A DNA stretch of 64,000 nt from Pseudomonas taeanensis MS-3 (GCF_000498575.2 NZ_AWSQ01000009.1:372001-436000); one strand, 5' to 3'; numbered from the stretch's first letter, positions 47,898 through 57,232 are shown. Numbers and translations are program-made. The notes: generated by a model not told the origin, from the sequence alone.

Positions 47898-48954
47898 TTA
47901 GCAACACCGTTTGCGGGTAGAAGGCATACCAGGCGAACCACATCGCCTCGAATGCGTTAACTGGCTCAAGCCCTTCGAGGCCAGGAGCCTGGGGTCCCTC
48001 CTGGGTAAAGCGCAGATCATCTGGATCTAGGTTCACCGGCTGCTTGGCGCGCAAGACCCAGGCGCTGTCCAGGCCGGGGTCTTGTATGACGATAAAATAG
48101 TCATCGACATGTCGGTAATGGATCACCCTGTGTTGGCGTAAATAATCACGGTCCACGGCGACGGCGATGTGTTCGCTACGAAAACCCAGAATCGTCTGCT
48201 TGGCGGCATAGCGGCTGTCCTGATGCATGACTGGGAACATGACTCCGGGCTCGGCGTAATAGCCCTGCAACGGGGTGTAGCGCCCATAGGGGTCACGGTT
48301 GTAGTTGCGCATGGCGCCAGTCTCGCGAGTCAGCACCTGGGTCTGCGGGTAACGCTGTTTCCATTGGGCCCAGGTGGTCCAGATCACCGGGACTTCGGCG
48401 AGCATTTGCCCTTGGGCGCGACCCTTGATGGCGACCCCGGTGATTTGTGACCAGAGGCTGTCACTGGCTCGGTCGTACATCACCACGTTGCTGTTGAGCA
48501 GCTGTCCGGAAACCCCGAACTCGCTCGTGCCGCGTTTGAAAGCCAGTGCTGTGGCGGTTAGCGGGCAATAAGTGATGCTCAGCGGGTCATCACCCACCTG
48601 ATCGTTGACGATCTCATGCCAGACCAGAATGCGCTGGGGATAAGCGCGTGCCTGGCCCTGATGGTAGACGCCGAAGACGATGTCATGCGGCTGCAGGAAC
48701 TGATCGGCCGACTCTGCATCACTGAAACGGGGCCGGTCTATCGAGGGAATGCCGTCCTTGCCTGGGCCGCCCGGGCGGATGAATTTCGCATAGGCCTCGG
48801 GGCTGGTGGACAACAGGTGGGTGTCACCAACCGGTATGTCGGCTACCAAGGTGGGAGCTGCGCCGAGTAAACAGGTAGCTATGCTTAAGGTAGATAGCAG
48901 TCGCTTGAGCCGTGGTGAACGGATTCTGTTTGTCAGCCTGTCTGGCTTGACCAT
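47875..48954 (-). CDS. DUF3179-domain exported protein
   Basis: This 359-residue protein has an N-terminal signal sequence (LLSTLSIATCLLGAAPTLVA) and the DUF3179 features YPQRILVWHEIVND and ITYCPLTATALAFKRG, with a cysteine in the latter. GGAGG precedes ATG 48954. Its TAG stop lies exactly at the junction with the miniature element; the same stop would exist without the insertion. It overlaps the membrane protein gene by 23 bases. Function is not known. Confidence 0.85.
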   Translation of the reverse strand: MVKPDRLTNRIRSPRLKRLLSTLSIATCLLGAAPTLVADIPVGDTHLLSTSPEAYAKFIRPGGPGKDGIPSIDRPRFSDAESADQFLQPHDIVFGVYHQGQARAYPQRILVWHEIVNDQVGDDPLSITYCPLTATALAFKRGTSEFGVSGQLLNSNVVMYDRASDSLWSQITGVAIKGRAQGQMLAEVPVIWTTWAQWKQRYPQTQVLTRETGAMRNYNRDPYGRYTPLQGYYAEPGVMFPVMHQDSRYAAKQTILGFRSEHIAVAVDRDYLRQHRVIHYRHVDDYFIVIQDPGLDSAWVLRAKQPVNLDPDDLRFTQEGPQAPGLEGLEPVNAFEAMWFAWYAFYPQTVLLNGQQAQP

Positions 48955-49662
48955 AGGAACCTCCGGCGCAGTGTGTCAGTGACCGATCATTTGGGTCCTG
49001 GCAATGTGGCGGATGAGTGCCCACTGCACGCCGCGCTTTACCGTGCCGAGGGCGACATGAGCAAGGGTACAAACATCAGCGCATGACCCCTACGCGCTCT
49101 GTTTTTTGGATGGGCTAGCGATGCCTTTGTTACAGGCTGTCCTCTCCATGAGGGCGCGGGAATGACGATGAGTCGCATCATCTCCAGCCGTTAATCCGAC
49201 TGGAGGTGATGCGAGGACGGGTAACCGTTGGTCGAAAAAATTGGCGAATACTGCGTCCTTGACAAGCTATTCGCCTGAGGGCCTTAACAACGCTACATTT
49301 CAGGTGTTTATGGTTCTAAAGCACCTGTCCTGACAGCCCTCTCAAGCATGACTGAGAGGGCTGTCAGGCATATCGGACATGGCTCAAAGCCCTTTGTCGG
49401 GAGGGAGTAGTGGATGACGCAGGCCGTGGAACGCTTGATCGACGGTTTGTAATGACGTTAGCTTGAGCTGACAGTCACCCACGCTGTTCCGTTGGGCCGA
49501 GTCGCGTAGCTGGCGCCGGCCTGCCGTGATGAATCCGTATCGAGAATCGCAGGCCCGTGCCAGCGAACTGTTTGCAGTGTGGGTCTTGCTGCGCATCAGC
49601 AGCGCAATGGAATGATCAGCCAGGTTGAACGCGGTCATGGCCGCACTCGAGGAAATCTATAC
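48955..49662. other. Hairpin-rich intergenic region
   Basis: About 700 bases with no convincing gene (a weak minus-strand frame spans 49384-49638). It holds four serial inverted repeats: GCATCATCTCCAG/CTGGAGGTGATGC (49175-49212), GGCGAAT/ATTCGCC (49243-49275), CAGGTG/CACCTG (49301-49327) and a perfect 16-bp stem CCTGACAGCCCTCTCA/TGAGAGGGCTGTCAGG (49329-49368). A TTGACA box is at 49259. None is followed by a T run. This could be a structured RNA or a regulatory or recombination site. Confidence 0.45.
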
Positions 49663-50379
49663 GTGTTACTCCGTCGAGCCGTTAAGTCCAAATATTCCAG
49701 CGCTTTGTGGCGCATGGTCGCAGTGACGACTATCAGCGGCAGCTTGCTTTGTGGCATGCCCAAAGTTGAGGCCAAGGCTAACTGGAGCTTTGAACTCATC
49801 CTGCGCAAGGCGGAAAAGCGCTATGGGCGATTTACGCCTGCGAAGAAGCGTCTGGTGTCTTGGAATGAGCTGATCGAAAGAGGGCGATTTCTTCCAGAAG
49901 TAGAAAAGCTGAAAGTGGTGAACCAGTTTTTCAACAGCCAGATACGCTTCAGTGAGGACATCGCTATCTGGAGTCAGAACGACTATTGGGCGACACCCAT
50001 AGAAACCTTGGTCAAGGGGGCCGGCGACTGCGAAGATTTCTCGTTGGCCAAGTATTTCACCCTGCGTCAGATGGGAGTGCCAGAGGAAAAACTGCGGATC
50101 ACCTACGCCAAAGTATTGAAGCCGGATCTGGCGCACATGGTCTTGAGTTACTACTCAACCGCGACTGCCGAGCCCCTGTTGATGGATAACCTGGTCGATG
50201 ACATTCTTCCTGCCACAGAGCGCAAGGACTTGTTGCTGCTCTACGCGTTCGATGCCAAGGGGCTATATTCAGTCCAGTCGGAAGGCCTTAAGCGTGTCGG
50301 CTCTGTCGCGCGCCTGCCTTGCTGGCAGATGCTGCAGGCGAAAATGCGCGAAGAAGGCTTCATCATTGGGCAAGGCTAA
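49663..50379 (+). CDS. lapG: LapG-like periplasmic cysteine protease
   Basis: This 238-residue protein starts at GTG 49663 after GAGGAAA and has a signal sequence (RMVAVTTISGSLLCGMPKVEA). The bacterial transglutaminase-like cysteine protease triad is complete: Cys123 in GAGDCEDFSLAKYFTL, His158 in LAHMVLSYY and Asp175 in LLMDNLVDD. LapG cleaves the large adhesin LapA and is held by LapD in response to cyclic di-GMP. Neither partner is in the window. Confidence 0.8.
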   Translation: MLLRRAVKSKYSSALWRMVAVTTISGSLLCGMPKVEAKANWSFELILRKAEKRYGRFTPAKKRLVSWNELIERGRFLPEVEKLKVVNQFFNSQIRFSEDIAIWSQNDYWATPIETLVKGAGDCEDFSLAKYFTLRQMGVPEEKLRITYAKVLKPDLAHMVLSYYSTATAEPLLMDNLVDDILPATERKDLLLLYAFDAKGLYSVQSEGLKRVGSVARLPCWQMLQAKMREEGFIIGQG

Positions 50380-50437
50380 GGCGCAAGCTGGCGGCCCGTG
50401 GTTCCGACTTGCTCCTCCCTCCCTGAGCCAATGACTA

Positions 50438-50468
50438 TTGACCGGCGCGAATATGGCGCGCCGGTCAA
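50438..50468. terminator. Hairpin between convergent lapG and glutaredoxin-like genes
   Basis: TTGACCGGCGCG pairs perfectly with CGCGCCGGTCAA around AATATGG (12-bp stem). It lacks a long T run but sits between convergent stops. Confidence 0.5.
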
Positions 50469-50477
50469 GCGTGCCAG

Positions 50478-50849
50478 TTATTGCGGCAGAAAGCGCTCGT
50501 GCAAGTAGGCGCTGATGGCTTTGGACTCATACAACCAAGTGCTCTGGCCGTCTTCCTCAATGCGCAGGCACGGCACTTGGATCTTGCCACCTTGCTCGAG
50601 TAGCGCCTGCCGGTCCTGTTCGTTGTTCTTCGCGTCACGCAGGGCTACCGGCACGTTCAACTTATGCAGGGTCCGGCGGGTTTTCACGCAGAACGGGCAG
50701 GCATGAAACTGAAACAGCGATAGCCCCGCAGCGGCTTGCTCGACCGCAGCCTGAGCTTCGGGTGTGCGCTTCATCTTGCGCGGACGGGTGATGAAGTCAA
50801 TGAAGACGATCAGTTGGCCTAGGCCGATTCTGAGTGCTTTGATAATCAT
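50478..50849 (-). CDS. Glutaredoxin-like protein with N-terminal hydrophobic segment
   Basis: This 123-residue protein has an N-terminal hydrophobic stretch (ALRIGLGQLIVFIDFI), then a thioredoxin fold with the CPFC motif in QFHACPFCVKTRRTL, QVPCLRIEEDGQSTWLYES and a C-terminal helix. It resembles the N-domain of a glutathione transferase or glutaredoxin. The hydrophobic start suggests membrane anchoring. Confidence 0.78.
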   Translation of the reverse strand: MIIKALRIGLGQLIVFIDFITRPRKMKRTPEAQAAVEQAAAGLSLFQFHACPFCVKTRRTLHKLNVPVALRDAKNNEQDRQALLEQGGKIQVPCLRIEEDGQSTWLYESKAISAYLHERFLPQ

Positions 50850-51008
50850 CGCGAAGGGTGCCTCGGTTGGAAAATTCTGGGCGCGCAGCTTACCCGAGTT
50901 TGCTGGCGCTGGCCTGGACTAAGGCTGAACGGTAGTTGTAAGCCCGCCAAACCGGCCCGGCTTTAGGCATAATTCACGGGTCTGTTTTACGTCGATCTGT
51001 CACTGCGG

Positions 51009-51257
51009 ATGGATCATCAACTGCCTGAGTACAGAATGCGCCCCGAAGACCTACAGCTGCTGGTGACACGCGAAATGCCTTTCGGCAAATACAAAGGGCG
51101 TTTGATCGCCGATTTACCTGGGCGCTATCTCAACTGGTTTGCGCGCGAGGGCTTCCCTTCCGGGGAGATCGGTCGCTTGCTGGCATTGATGCAGGAGATT
51201 GACCACAACGGCTTATCGCCTTTGTTGGAGCCGTTGCGAGCTTCGCCGTCGCGATAA
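51009..51257 (+). CDS. DUF3820 family protein
   Basis: This 82-residue protein has the DUF3820 core MPFGKYKGRLIADLPGRYLNWFAREGFP, a family of small proteins sometimes described as quorum-sensing-regulated virulence factors. It starts at ATG 51009. Function unknown. Confidence 0.82.
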   Translation: MDHQLPEYRMRPEDLQLLVTREMPFGKYKGRLIADLPGRYLNWFAREGFPSGEIGRLLALMQEIDHNGLSPLLEPLRASPSR

Positions 51258-51412
51258 GCAGGGGCGGCCGGGTGATTGCTGGAGCCTGATAGGTTTCTGA
51301 TAGCTTACTAAACAACTGCTGATTGATCTGCGTCAGCCCCAGTTCTAGGTGTCCTGGGTAGCCTGGGTGGAACACTCACATGGGTTGAGTGGCAGGCTAA
51401 GGACAAAACTAG

Positions 51413-51904
51413 ATGGCTTATCTGGCATGGCAAGAGGATCTCAATACCGGCATTCAGGTGATTGACGATCAACACAAACGCATTGTCGACATGATCAATC
51501 AGCTGCACCAAGCCCAAGCCCAAGCGTCGCAGCGTAGCCGCAGTGAAGTAGGCGACGTATTGAACGAGCTGGTGGATTACACCCTGTCGCATTTCGCCTT
51601 CGAGGAGTCCCTGCTGGAGGAAGCGGGTTACGCCTTCAGTCGCCCGCATAAGCGTGTCCATGAAGTCTTCATTGGTAGGGTCAGCGATTACAGAGTGCGT
51701 TACCGGGCCGGCGAAGATATTACCCAGGAACTCATCGGCCTGCTTTCGCGCTGGTTGTTTAACCATATTCGCAGTGACGACGCCGGCTACGTGCAAGCGG
51801 TCAAGGACAACATGCATGCTTTGGCCAGTGACAAGCAGGCCGGTGGCTGGCTCTCGCGCTCGATCAAGCGCTTCTTTGTCGACCAACCTTTACGCACCGC
51901 ATAA
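51413..51904 (+). CDS. Bacteriohemerythrin
   Basis: This 163-residue protein has the di-iron ligands of hemerythrin: His21 (DDQHKRI), His60 and Glu64 (SHFAFEES), His79 and His83 (RPHKRVHE), and His118 with Asp123 (FNHIRSDD). It binds oxygen reversibly and may store or deliver it to oxygenases or sense it. AAGGA precedes ATG 51413. It converges with folE across a shared terminator. Confidence 0.93.
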   Translation: MAYLAWQEDLNTGIQVIDDQHKRIVDMINQLHQAQAQASQRSRSEVGDVLNELVDYTLSHFAFEESLLEEAGYAFSRPHKRVHEVFIGRVSDYRVRYRAGEDITQELIGLLSRWLFNHIRSDDAGYVQAVKDNMHALASDKQAGGWLSRSIKRFFVDQPLRTA

Positions 51905-51931
51905 AAAAAACCGGCATTGAGCCGGTTTTTT
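51905..51931. terminator. Bidirectional terminator between hemerythrin gene and folE
   Basis: AAAAAACCGGC pairs with GCCGGTTTTTT around ATTGA, between convergent stops at 51904 and 51945. Confidence 0.92.
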
Positions 51932-51944
51932 CATCCAGATCCGA

Positions 51945-52493
51945 TCAGTTGTTGATCAGGCTGAGGAACTCGCTGCGTGTTGCGGCATTTTCGCGGAACT
52001 CACCGAGCATCACCGAAGTGACCATCGAGGAGTTCTGCTTCTCCACGCCGCGCATCATCATGCACATATGCTGGGCTTCGATGACTACGGCCACGCCCAG
52101 GGCACCGGTGACCTCTTGCACGGCTTCGGCGATCTGGCGGCTGAGGTTTTCCTGGATCTGCAAGCGGCGAGCGTACATGTCGACGATCCGCGCCACCTTG
52201 GACAGGCCTAGCACCTTGCCGTTGGGAATATAGGCGACATGAGCCTTACCGATGAACGGCAGCAGGTGATGCTCGCATAGCGAGTACAGCTCGATGTGTT
52301 TGACCAGCACCATTTCGCTGTTATCGGAGCTGAACAGCGCGCCGTTGGTAACGTCTTCCAGGGTCTGCTGATAGCCGCGGCAAAGATACTGCATGGCTTT
52401 CGCAGCACGCTTGGGCGTATCGAGCAGGCCTTCGCGGGAGGCGTCCTCGCCTATTTGGCCGAGAATCGCGGTGTAATTCTGTTCCAGGGACAT
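51945..52493 (-). CDS. folE: GTP cyclohydrolase I
   Basis: This 182-residue enzyme converts GTP to 7,8-dihydroneopterin triphosphate, the entry to tetrahydrofolate and pterins. The zinc ligands are Cys73 and His76 in [10 protein letters not shown] and Cys144 in [19 protein letters not shown] closes the family C-terminus. Length and residues match type I FolE. The position beside the hemerythrin gene and an Smr gene recalls one of the folE copies of P. aeruginosa. Confidence 0.95.
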   Translation of the reverse strand: MSLEQNYTAILGQIGEDASREGLLDTPKRAAKAMQYLCRGYQQTLEDVTNGALFSSDNSEMVLVKHIELYSLCEHHLLPFIGKAHVAYIPNGKVLGLSKVARIVDMYARRLQIQENLSRQIAEAVQEVTGALGVAVVIEAQHMCMMMRGVEKQNSSMVTSVMLGEFRENAATRSEFLSLINN

Positions 52494-52743
52494 GGATCTA
52501 CCTGTGAGGACTATCGGAATGCACAGGAGCGCAGGGTAGGGCGCAGTTGCCAGCCTGGCAAGAGGACCGTACGCCTGTTGTCGCGAATTTTCTGCGCATG
52601 TCGCTGGGTTGATAGTCCAGCCTTTTGCCCGACCCGCCAGCGGCAGGTACTGGTCGAACAGTGCGATTGCCTAGCAAGACAGTTGTTTACTTCGGGCGGG
52701 CCACTGGAGCAACAAGGTGCGTGCACTGTGTTTGCCCGCCTGA

Positions 52744-53301
52744 TTATTCGTCGCGCCCGTCCATCATGGTGCGCTTGAGCAGCACATAAATTGCGCCGGT
52801 ACCGCCGTGCTTGGCCAGGCATGAGGTAAAACCGAGAACCATGGGGTGCTGGCGCAGCCAGGTGTTGACGTGGCTCTTGATCATGGGTTTTCGGCCATCC
52901 ATGCGCACGGCTTTGCCGTGGGTGATGCGTGCGCAACGAACTTCGAGTTTGTTGGCTTCGGCCAGGAATTCCCACAGTGTGTCACGGGCCTTTTCCACAC
53001 TCATACCGTGCAGGTCGAGACTGCCTTCGAAGGCGATCTGGCCGAGTTTGAGCTTACGCATCTGGCCTTCTTGCACGCCGTTGGCGGCCCAGTGCAGAAC
53101 ATCCTCGGGTCCAACGTCAATCACGTACTGGTCAGAGAGGCCATCGACCTTGGTCGATTCCACGCGCAGCGAAGCAGCCTGGCGCAGGGTGGCCAGCTGT
53201 TTGCGGTCGCTTTTCGGTTTGCCGGTGTCTGCGCGGTCGTGCTTGATCGGCTTGACGCCGCGCAGCTCAGCTTTGAATAGGGATAAATCGTCGTCTTGCA
53301 T
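52744..53301 (-). CDS. Smr-domain protein (SmrA/YdaL-like)
   Basis: This 185-residue protein has an N-terminal charged region and a C-terminal Smr domain: DLHGMSVEKARDTLWEFL, RITHGKAVRMDGRKPMIK, and GGTGAIYVLLKR. The DLHG and HGKA motifs are the likely nuclease site of this family. ATG 53301 is preferred over 53334. Confidence 0.88.
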   Translation of the reverse strand: MQDDDLSLFKAELRGVKPIKHDRADTGKPKSDRKQLATLRQAASLRVESTKVDGLSDQYVIDVGPEDVLHWAANGVQEGQMRKLKLGQIAFEGSLDLHGMSVEKARDTLWEFLAEANKLEVRCARITHGKAVRMDGRKPMIKSHVNTWLRQHPMVLGFTSCLAKHGGTGAIYVLLKRTMMDGRDE

Positions 53302-53453
53302 CTGGGCCTCCGCGAAGGCCGCTAGTGTAACCAAGGTGATGGGTTTCGTGCTGCTTTGACTAGGACCATTACCTGCGTCCTGCGTCTAATTGGGGGTAAT
53401 TTCTCGCGGCAACGCGGCTCGCAATGAAACGGCAACAGACCCTCGGGGAGGCT

Positions 53454-53774
53454 TCAATCGCGTTTTTTCATCAGGTGCGGTGCCATGTTCAGATCGTTGG
53501 CGCGGCGCAGGCGACGACGGCACGTACGCCATAGCGCAATTCCGCCCCACAGCAGCAGCAGGCCCAGCAGCAACAACACGCCGGCTGCGCCGGGCGAATC
53601 ATTCAGCGCGCCGAGTGCTGGTGGTCGGCCGAGCAAGGTGGCACTACCCGCCATCGCCAGCAATACGCCGAAGGTGGCGAACAGCGCACCTAGCATGGCA
53701 AGCAAGCGTGGGCGCCAGTTGCTCGACTCGCGTGGGCGTAAGCGGCGGGCATCGAAACCATCGGATAACTTCAT
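53454..53774 (-). CDS. Small two-helix membrane protein, unknown
   Basis: This 106-residue protein has two membrane segments (LLAMLGALFATFGVLLAMAG and AGVLLLLGLLLLWGGIALW) and basic ends (RRRLRRANDLN). Nothing else is recognised. Confidence 0.65.
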   Translation of the reverse strand: MKLSDGFDARRLRPRESSNWRPRLLAMLGALFATFGVLLAMAGSATLLGRPPALGALNDSPGAAGVLLLLGLLLLWGGIALWRTCRRRLRRANDLNMAPHLMKKRD

Positions 53775-53889
53775 TCCGATTTCCTCAGAGAATATCGGCG
53801 GTAAGACCGATATGCGACGCTGTGGTTCAACACATTGCCGCGCATGGCTGCAGGATGTGACCTCGCCCGCGTTTCAGCCGCTGTATGCC

Positions 53890-54486
53890 TTAGACCAAGG
53901 CGCTGGCTTGCGGTACCAAGGCGGCAAAATTGTCGGCCAAGGCGATCATCTCGGCGCGATGCATCTCGGCCGCGCTGATCACCTTGCCATCCGGAGTTGG
54001 CAAGTCGCGGGTGGCGCAGGCAGAGTCGACCAGGGTGCAACGGTAACCGTAATCCTTGCTGGCGCGCACTGTGGTGCTGATGCTGGAGTGGGTCATGAAG
54101 CCGCAGACAATCAGGTCCAGATGGCCGAGTGCTTGCAAACGCTCATGCAGGTCGGTGCCGGCGAAGGCATTTGGTAGGCGTTTCTCCACGACGATCTCGC
54201 CGGGCAGCGGTGCAACCTCGGGTAGGTGATGGCCGCGTGGGCCGCGTGGATCGAGCAGGCCATCGGGAATTCCCAGGTGCTTGACGTGGATGATCGAGGC
54301 GCCCATGCCCCGTGCGGCAGTCAAGAGTTTGCTGATTTCCGCGAGAGCTGCCTCCAGCCCCGGTAATTGCAGAACACCACTGCGGTATTCCTCCTGTGCA
54401 TCGATGATCAACAGGGTCGCATTGCTCAGGCTGGCCGGCGCATGGCTGCGGCCAGTGAGTTGAAACAGGGTTTGCGGATAGGACAT
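53890..54486 (-). CDS. Isochorismatase-like hydrolase with Ser in place of catalytic Cys
   Basis: This 198-residue protein has the isochorismatase-fold residues Asp29 (LLIIDAQEEY) and Lys102 (VVEKRLPNAFAG), but the loop that carries the cysteine nucleophile reads GFMTHSSISTT, with Ser135 at the Cys position. The fold class includes nicotinamidases and true isochorismatases, the latter not using Cys. Activity cannot be inferred. Confidence 0.82.
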   Translation of the reverse strand: MSYPQTLFQLTGRSHAPASLSNATLLIIDAQEEYRSGVLQLPGLEAALAEISKLLTAARGMGASIIHVKHLGIPDGLLDPRGPRGHHLPEVAPLPGEIVVEKRLPNAFAGTDLHERLQALGHLDLIVCGFMTHSSISTTVRASKDYGYRCTLVDSACATRDLPTPDGKVISAAEMHRAEMIALADNFAALVPQASALV

Positions 54487-54644
54487 GGGAGGACTCCTCG
54501 CTGGCGCGGACTACTGCGCCTATTGTCCGCCTGTACAGCGCTGCTGTGAACCTCTTCGAGCAGTCGACTTGCGACCGACCGATGGTGCACGCAGAATCGA
54601 ACCACTCCAGAAACGCTGGAGTCGTATGGCAAAAGGAGTTGCTT

Positions 54645-54776
54645 ATGTACCTGATATCGCAGTTTTCCGCGCATTTCTGGCTATTGTTTTCCTTGGCGGT
54701 GTCCATCGCAGTGATTCGCGAGCTCAGGCGCAACCGCCCCGAGCCATCCTGGCGGACGGCTCGGCGGAAAAAATAA
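54645..54776 (+). CDS. 43-residue membrane microprotein
   Basis: A short frame from ATG 54645 with AAAGGAG upstream encodes one membrane helix (QFSAHFWLLFSLAVSIAVI) and a basic tail (RELRRNRPEPSWRTARRKK). A longer in-frame extension to 54546 has no ribosome site. Convincing translation signal and amphipathic layout, but no family known. Confidence 0.55.
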   Translation: MYLISQFSAHFWLLFSLAVSIAVIRELRRNRPEPSWRTARRKK

Positions 54777-54814
54777 GTCGGGTGCGTGCCCAGCAGAATG
54801 CTGGGCAGCGGGCC

Positions 54815-56104
54815 TTAATAGAGGCCGAATACCTGAAATTGCAGGTACCAGACCCCCAGCGAACCGAAGAAGTTGACCAGGATGGCCGGCAGGAATTTCA
54901 GGTGCACGCCGAAGCTGTAGGTCTTGTCCAGCGACATGGCCATGACCCCGGCTGCCGAGCCGACCACGGTCAGCGAGCCACCGATACCCACCATCAACGC
55001 GTTGAGTGCCCACTGATCCAGACCCAGTTCGGGGTTGGACATCAGTGCGGCGGCTTCCACCGGTACGTTATCCATTACCCCGGAGGCGACACCTAGGATC
55101 ATGTTGACGGCGGTTGGGCTCATCAACTCGAACAGCTGTGAGATGTAGGTCAGCCAGCCCACATGGTTAAGGGCGGAAACCGCGGTGATGATGCCGATAA
55201 AGAACAACAGGGCGTTCCATTCGACCTTCTGCAGCTGATCCTGCCAGGGTAGCTCGATGCCGCGATGCATCAGCAGCCAGGCATACAGGGCCACCATGCC
55301 CAGGGCGATGCCGATGGCGAACTCGATGCTGACTTTCAGCAGGATGTTGCACAGTACCGCGGCGACTATGGACACGAAACCGACGATGGCCAGGCCGGCG
55401 CCCCCCGGTTTCAGGGCGGTTTCCGATTGATCCGCCAGGTGGATCAGGTTCTGCCCGTCGAGCTTGCGTAGGTAGAACAGGTGCAGGGTGGCGGCAAACA
55501 GCAGCCAGCCGATCAGCGCCGAAGGAATCAGCAGCAGCAGCCCGGCGATGCTGATTTTGCCCGCGAGCACCACCATCAGGCTGGTCGAGGTGCCGAGGAA
55601 CCAGACGCCGCTGTTGGACGCCACCACGATATTGCACAGCGCCACATGGGTGTAGCGTGGATGGGTGGAGATGCTTTTCACCGTCTTGCCGAAAATCATC
55701 GCCGTGGTGATGTTGTTGAGGAAGGGTGAAAGCAGTGCCGACAGTGCGCCTGTGGCCCAGAACATGCCTTTGGCGCCCAGGCCTTTGCGCATCAGGTAGC
55801 CGTTCAGGGCGGTGAACACATTTCGCTCATTGAGCAACTCCACAATCATCCACATGAACGCCATGAAGGCGATCAGGCCGAACAGTTCTTCCTTGGTCTC
55901 ACTCTGGGCGTGGAGGAAATACTGGAAGCCGTTGGGGTCGGTGAGGGCGTAGTGGGCACCAATTACGATCAAGCCGGACATCATGAACATGGCCGGCTTG
56001 AATTTATCCATCTCTAATTGTGCTTCAAAAACGATAAGCGTCATTCCAATTAGGAATATCGCCAGCACGAGCAAGCCCGTGAGCGAGAAGGGTTCTATGA
56101 CCAT
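54815..56104 (-). CDS. nhaD: Na+/H+ antiporter NhaD
   Basis: This 429-residue transporter has about twelve membrane segments and the NhaD features LSALLSPFLNNITTAMIFG, VVASNSGVWFLGTSTSLMV and VASGVMDNVPVEAAALM. It exports Na+ or Li+ against protons. The IT-superfamily arrangement and length match NhaD. Confidence 0.88.
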   Translation of the reverse strand: MVIEPFSLTGLLVLAIFLIGMTLIVFEAQLEMDKFKPAMFMMSGLIVIGAHYALTDPNGFQYFLHAQSETKEELFGLIAFMAFMWMIVELLNERNVFTALNGYLMRKGLGAKGMFWATGALSALLSPFLNNITTAMIFGKTVKSISTHPRYTHVALCNIVVASNSGVWFLGTSTSLMVVLAGKISIAGLLLLIPSALIGWLLFAATLHLFYLRKLDGQNLIHLADQSETALKPGGAGLAIVGFVSIVAAVLCNILLKVSIEFAIGIALGMVALYAWLLMHRGIELPWQDQLQKVEWNALLFFIGIITAVSALNHVGWLTYISQLFELMSPTAVNMILGVASGVMDNVPVEAAALMSNPELGLDQWALNALMVGIGGSLTVVGSAAGVMAMSLDKTYSFGVHLKFLPAILVNFFGSLGVWYLQFQVFGLY

Positions 56105-56280
56105 TACTGGGGGTCTCTAAACAAAGGGATAGGAAGGGTTATGAAATCGTTGCAAATTATATCGGTGCGCCAGACGCTTTGGCAGCGGTACTTTCGTGCC
56201 GAGGCGGCGTTTTAGTTCGGCAATGCGTCGCTTGCCGACGCTTCGGTTAAAATGGCCCACCCTTTGACCGGAGAGACCCT

Positions 56281-57213
56281 GTGACTGCCGCTACCCCCGC
56301 CACCCAAACCCGTCTGCGCACTCTGCGCGATTACATTCGTTGGGCGGTCAGCCGCTTTCATAACGAAGGGCTGTTTTTCGGTCACGGCACAGACAATGCT
56401 TGGGATGAGGCGCGGCAGCTGGTGCTCGGCGCGCTGCATTTGCCTTGGGAAATTGCCGACAGTTACCTCGATTGCCGCCTGGAAGATGCTGAGCATGCCC
56501 AACTGCATGCTTTGCTTGAGCGGCGCATCAACGAGCGCGTACCCACCGCCTACCTGCTGGGTGAGGCCTGGTTCTGTGATCTGCCGTTTCTGGTGGATGA
56601 GCGCGTGCTGATTCCCCGTTCACCAATTGCCGAGCAGATCACCCGGCACTTCGAGCCCTGGCTGGCGCAGGAACCGGCACGCATACTCGACCTGTGTACC
56701 GGCTCCGGCTGTATTGGCATCGCCTGTGCCTATGAGTTTCCCGAGGCCGAAGTGGTGTTGGGCGACTTGTCGTTCGAGGCGCTGGAAGTCGCCAACCAGA
56801 ATATCGAGCGGCACGCTCTGGAGGATCGCGTCTACACGGTGCAGGGCGATGGCTTCGCCGGCTTGCCGGGCCAGCGTTTCGATCTGATCGTATCCAACCC
56901 GCCTTACGTCGATGCCGAGGACTTTGCCGATATGCCGGCGGAGTATCAGCACGAACCAGCCCTGGGCTTGGCCTGCGGCAACGATGGCCTGGACCTGGTG
57001 CGGCGGATGTTGGCCGAGGCGGCTGATCATCTGACGGAGAAGGGCACGCTGATCGTCGAGGTGGGCAACAGTCAGGTGCATGTCGAGGCGCTGTACCCGG
57101 AAGTGGATTTCACCTGGCTGGAGTTCGAACGTGGCGGTCACGGCGTGTTCCTGCTGGCGGCTCAGCAGTGCCGTGAACATCAGCAGCTGTTTCGCGAGCG
57201 CCTTAACGGTTGA
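56281..57213 (+). CDS. prmB: Ribosomal protein L3 glutamine methyltransferase PrmB
   Basis: This 310-residue SAM methyltransferase starts at GTG 56281 after GGAGAG. The catalytic NPPY motif is in [14 protein letters not shown], the SAM motif is [19 protein letters not shown] near residue 140, and the N-terminal helical domain is of HemK/PrmB type. PrmB methylates Gln of L3; PrmC-type alternatives are usually shorter, and the position before aroC fits PrmB. Confidence 0.9.
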   Translation: MTAATPATQTRLRTLRDYIRWAVSRFHNEGLFFGHGTDNAWDEARQLVLGALHLPWEIADSYLDCRLEDAEHAQLHALLERRINERVPTAYLLGEAWFCDLPFLVDERVLIPRSPIAEQITRHFEPWLAQEPARILDLCTGSGCIGIACAYEFPEAEVVLGDLSFEALEVANQNIERHALEDRVYTVQGDGFAGLPGQRFDLIVSNPPYVDAEDFADMPAEYQHEPALGLACGNDGLDLVRRMLAEAADHLTEKGTLIVEVGNSQVHVEALYPEVDFTWLEFERGGHGVFLLAAQQCREHQQLFRERLNG

Positions 57214-57232
57214 AGCGCCCTTTGCGAGCCCA

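Noticed and set aside
49281-49300. attC-like GCCTTAACAACG near 49281
   Set aside because: I looked for the matching inverse core (GTTRRRY) downstream and did not find it, so an integron site is not supported.
49384-49638. 84-codon minus-strand frame in the gap before lapG
   Set aside because: No ribosome site, no family features, and it overlaps the lapG upstream region; treated as noise.
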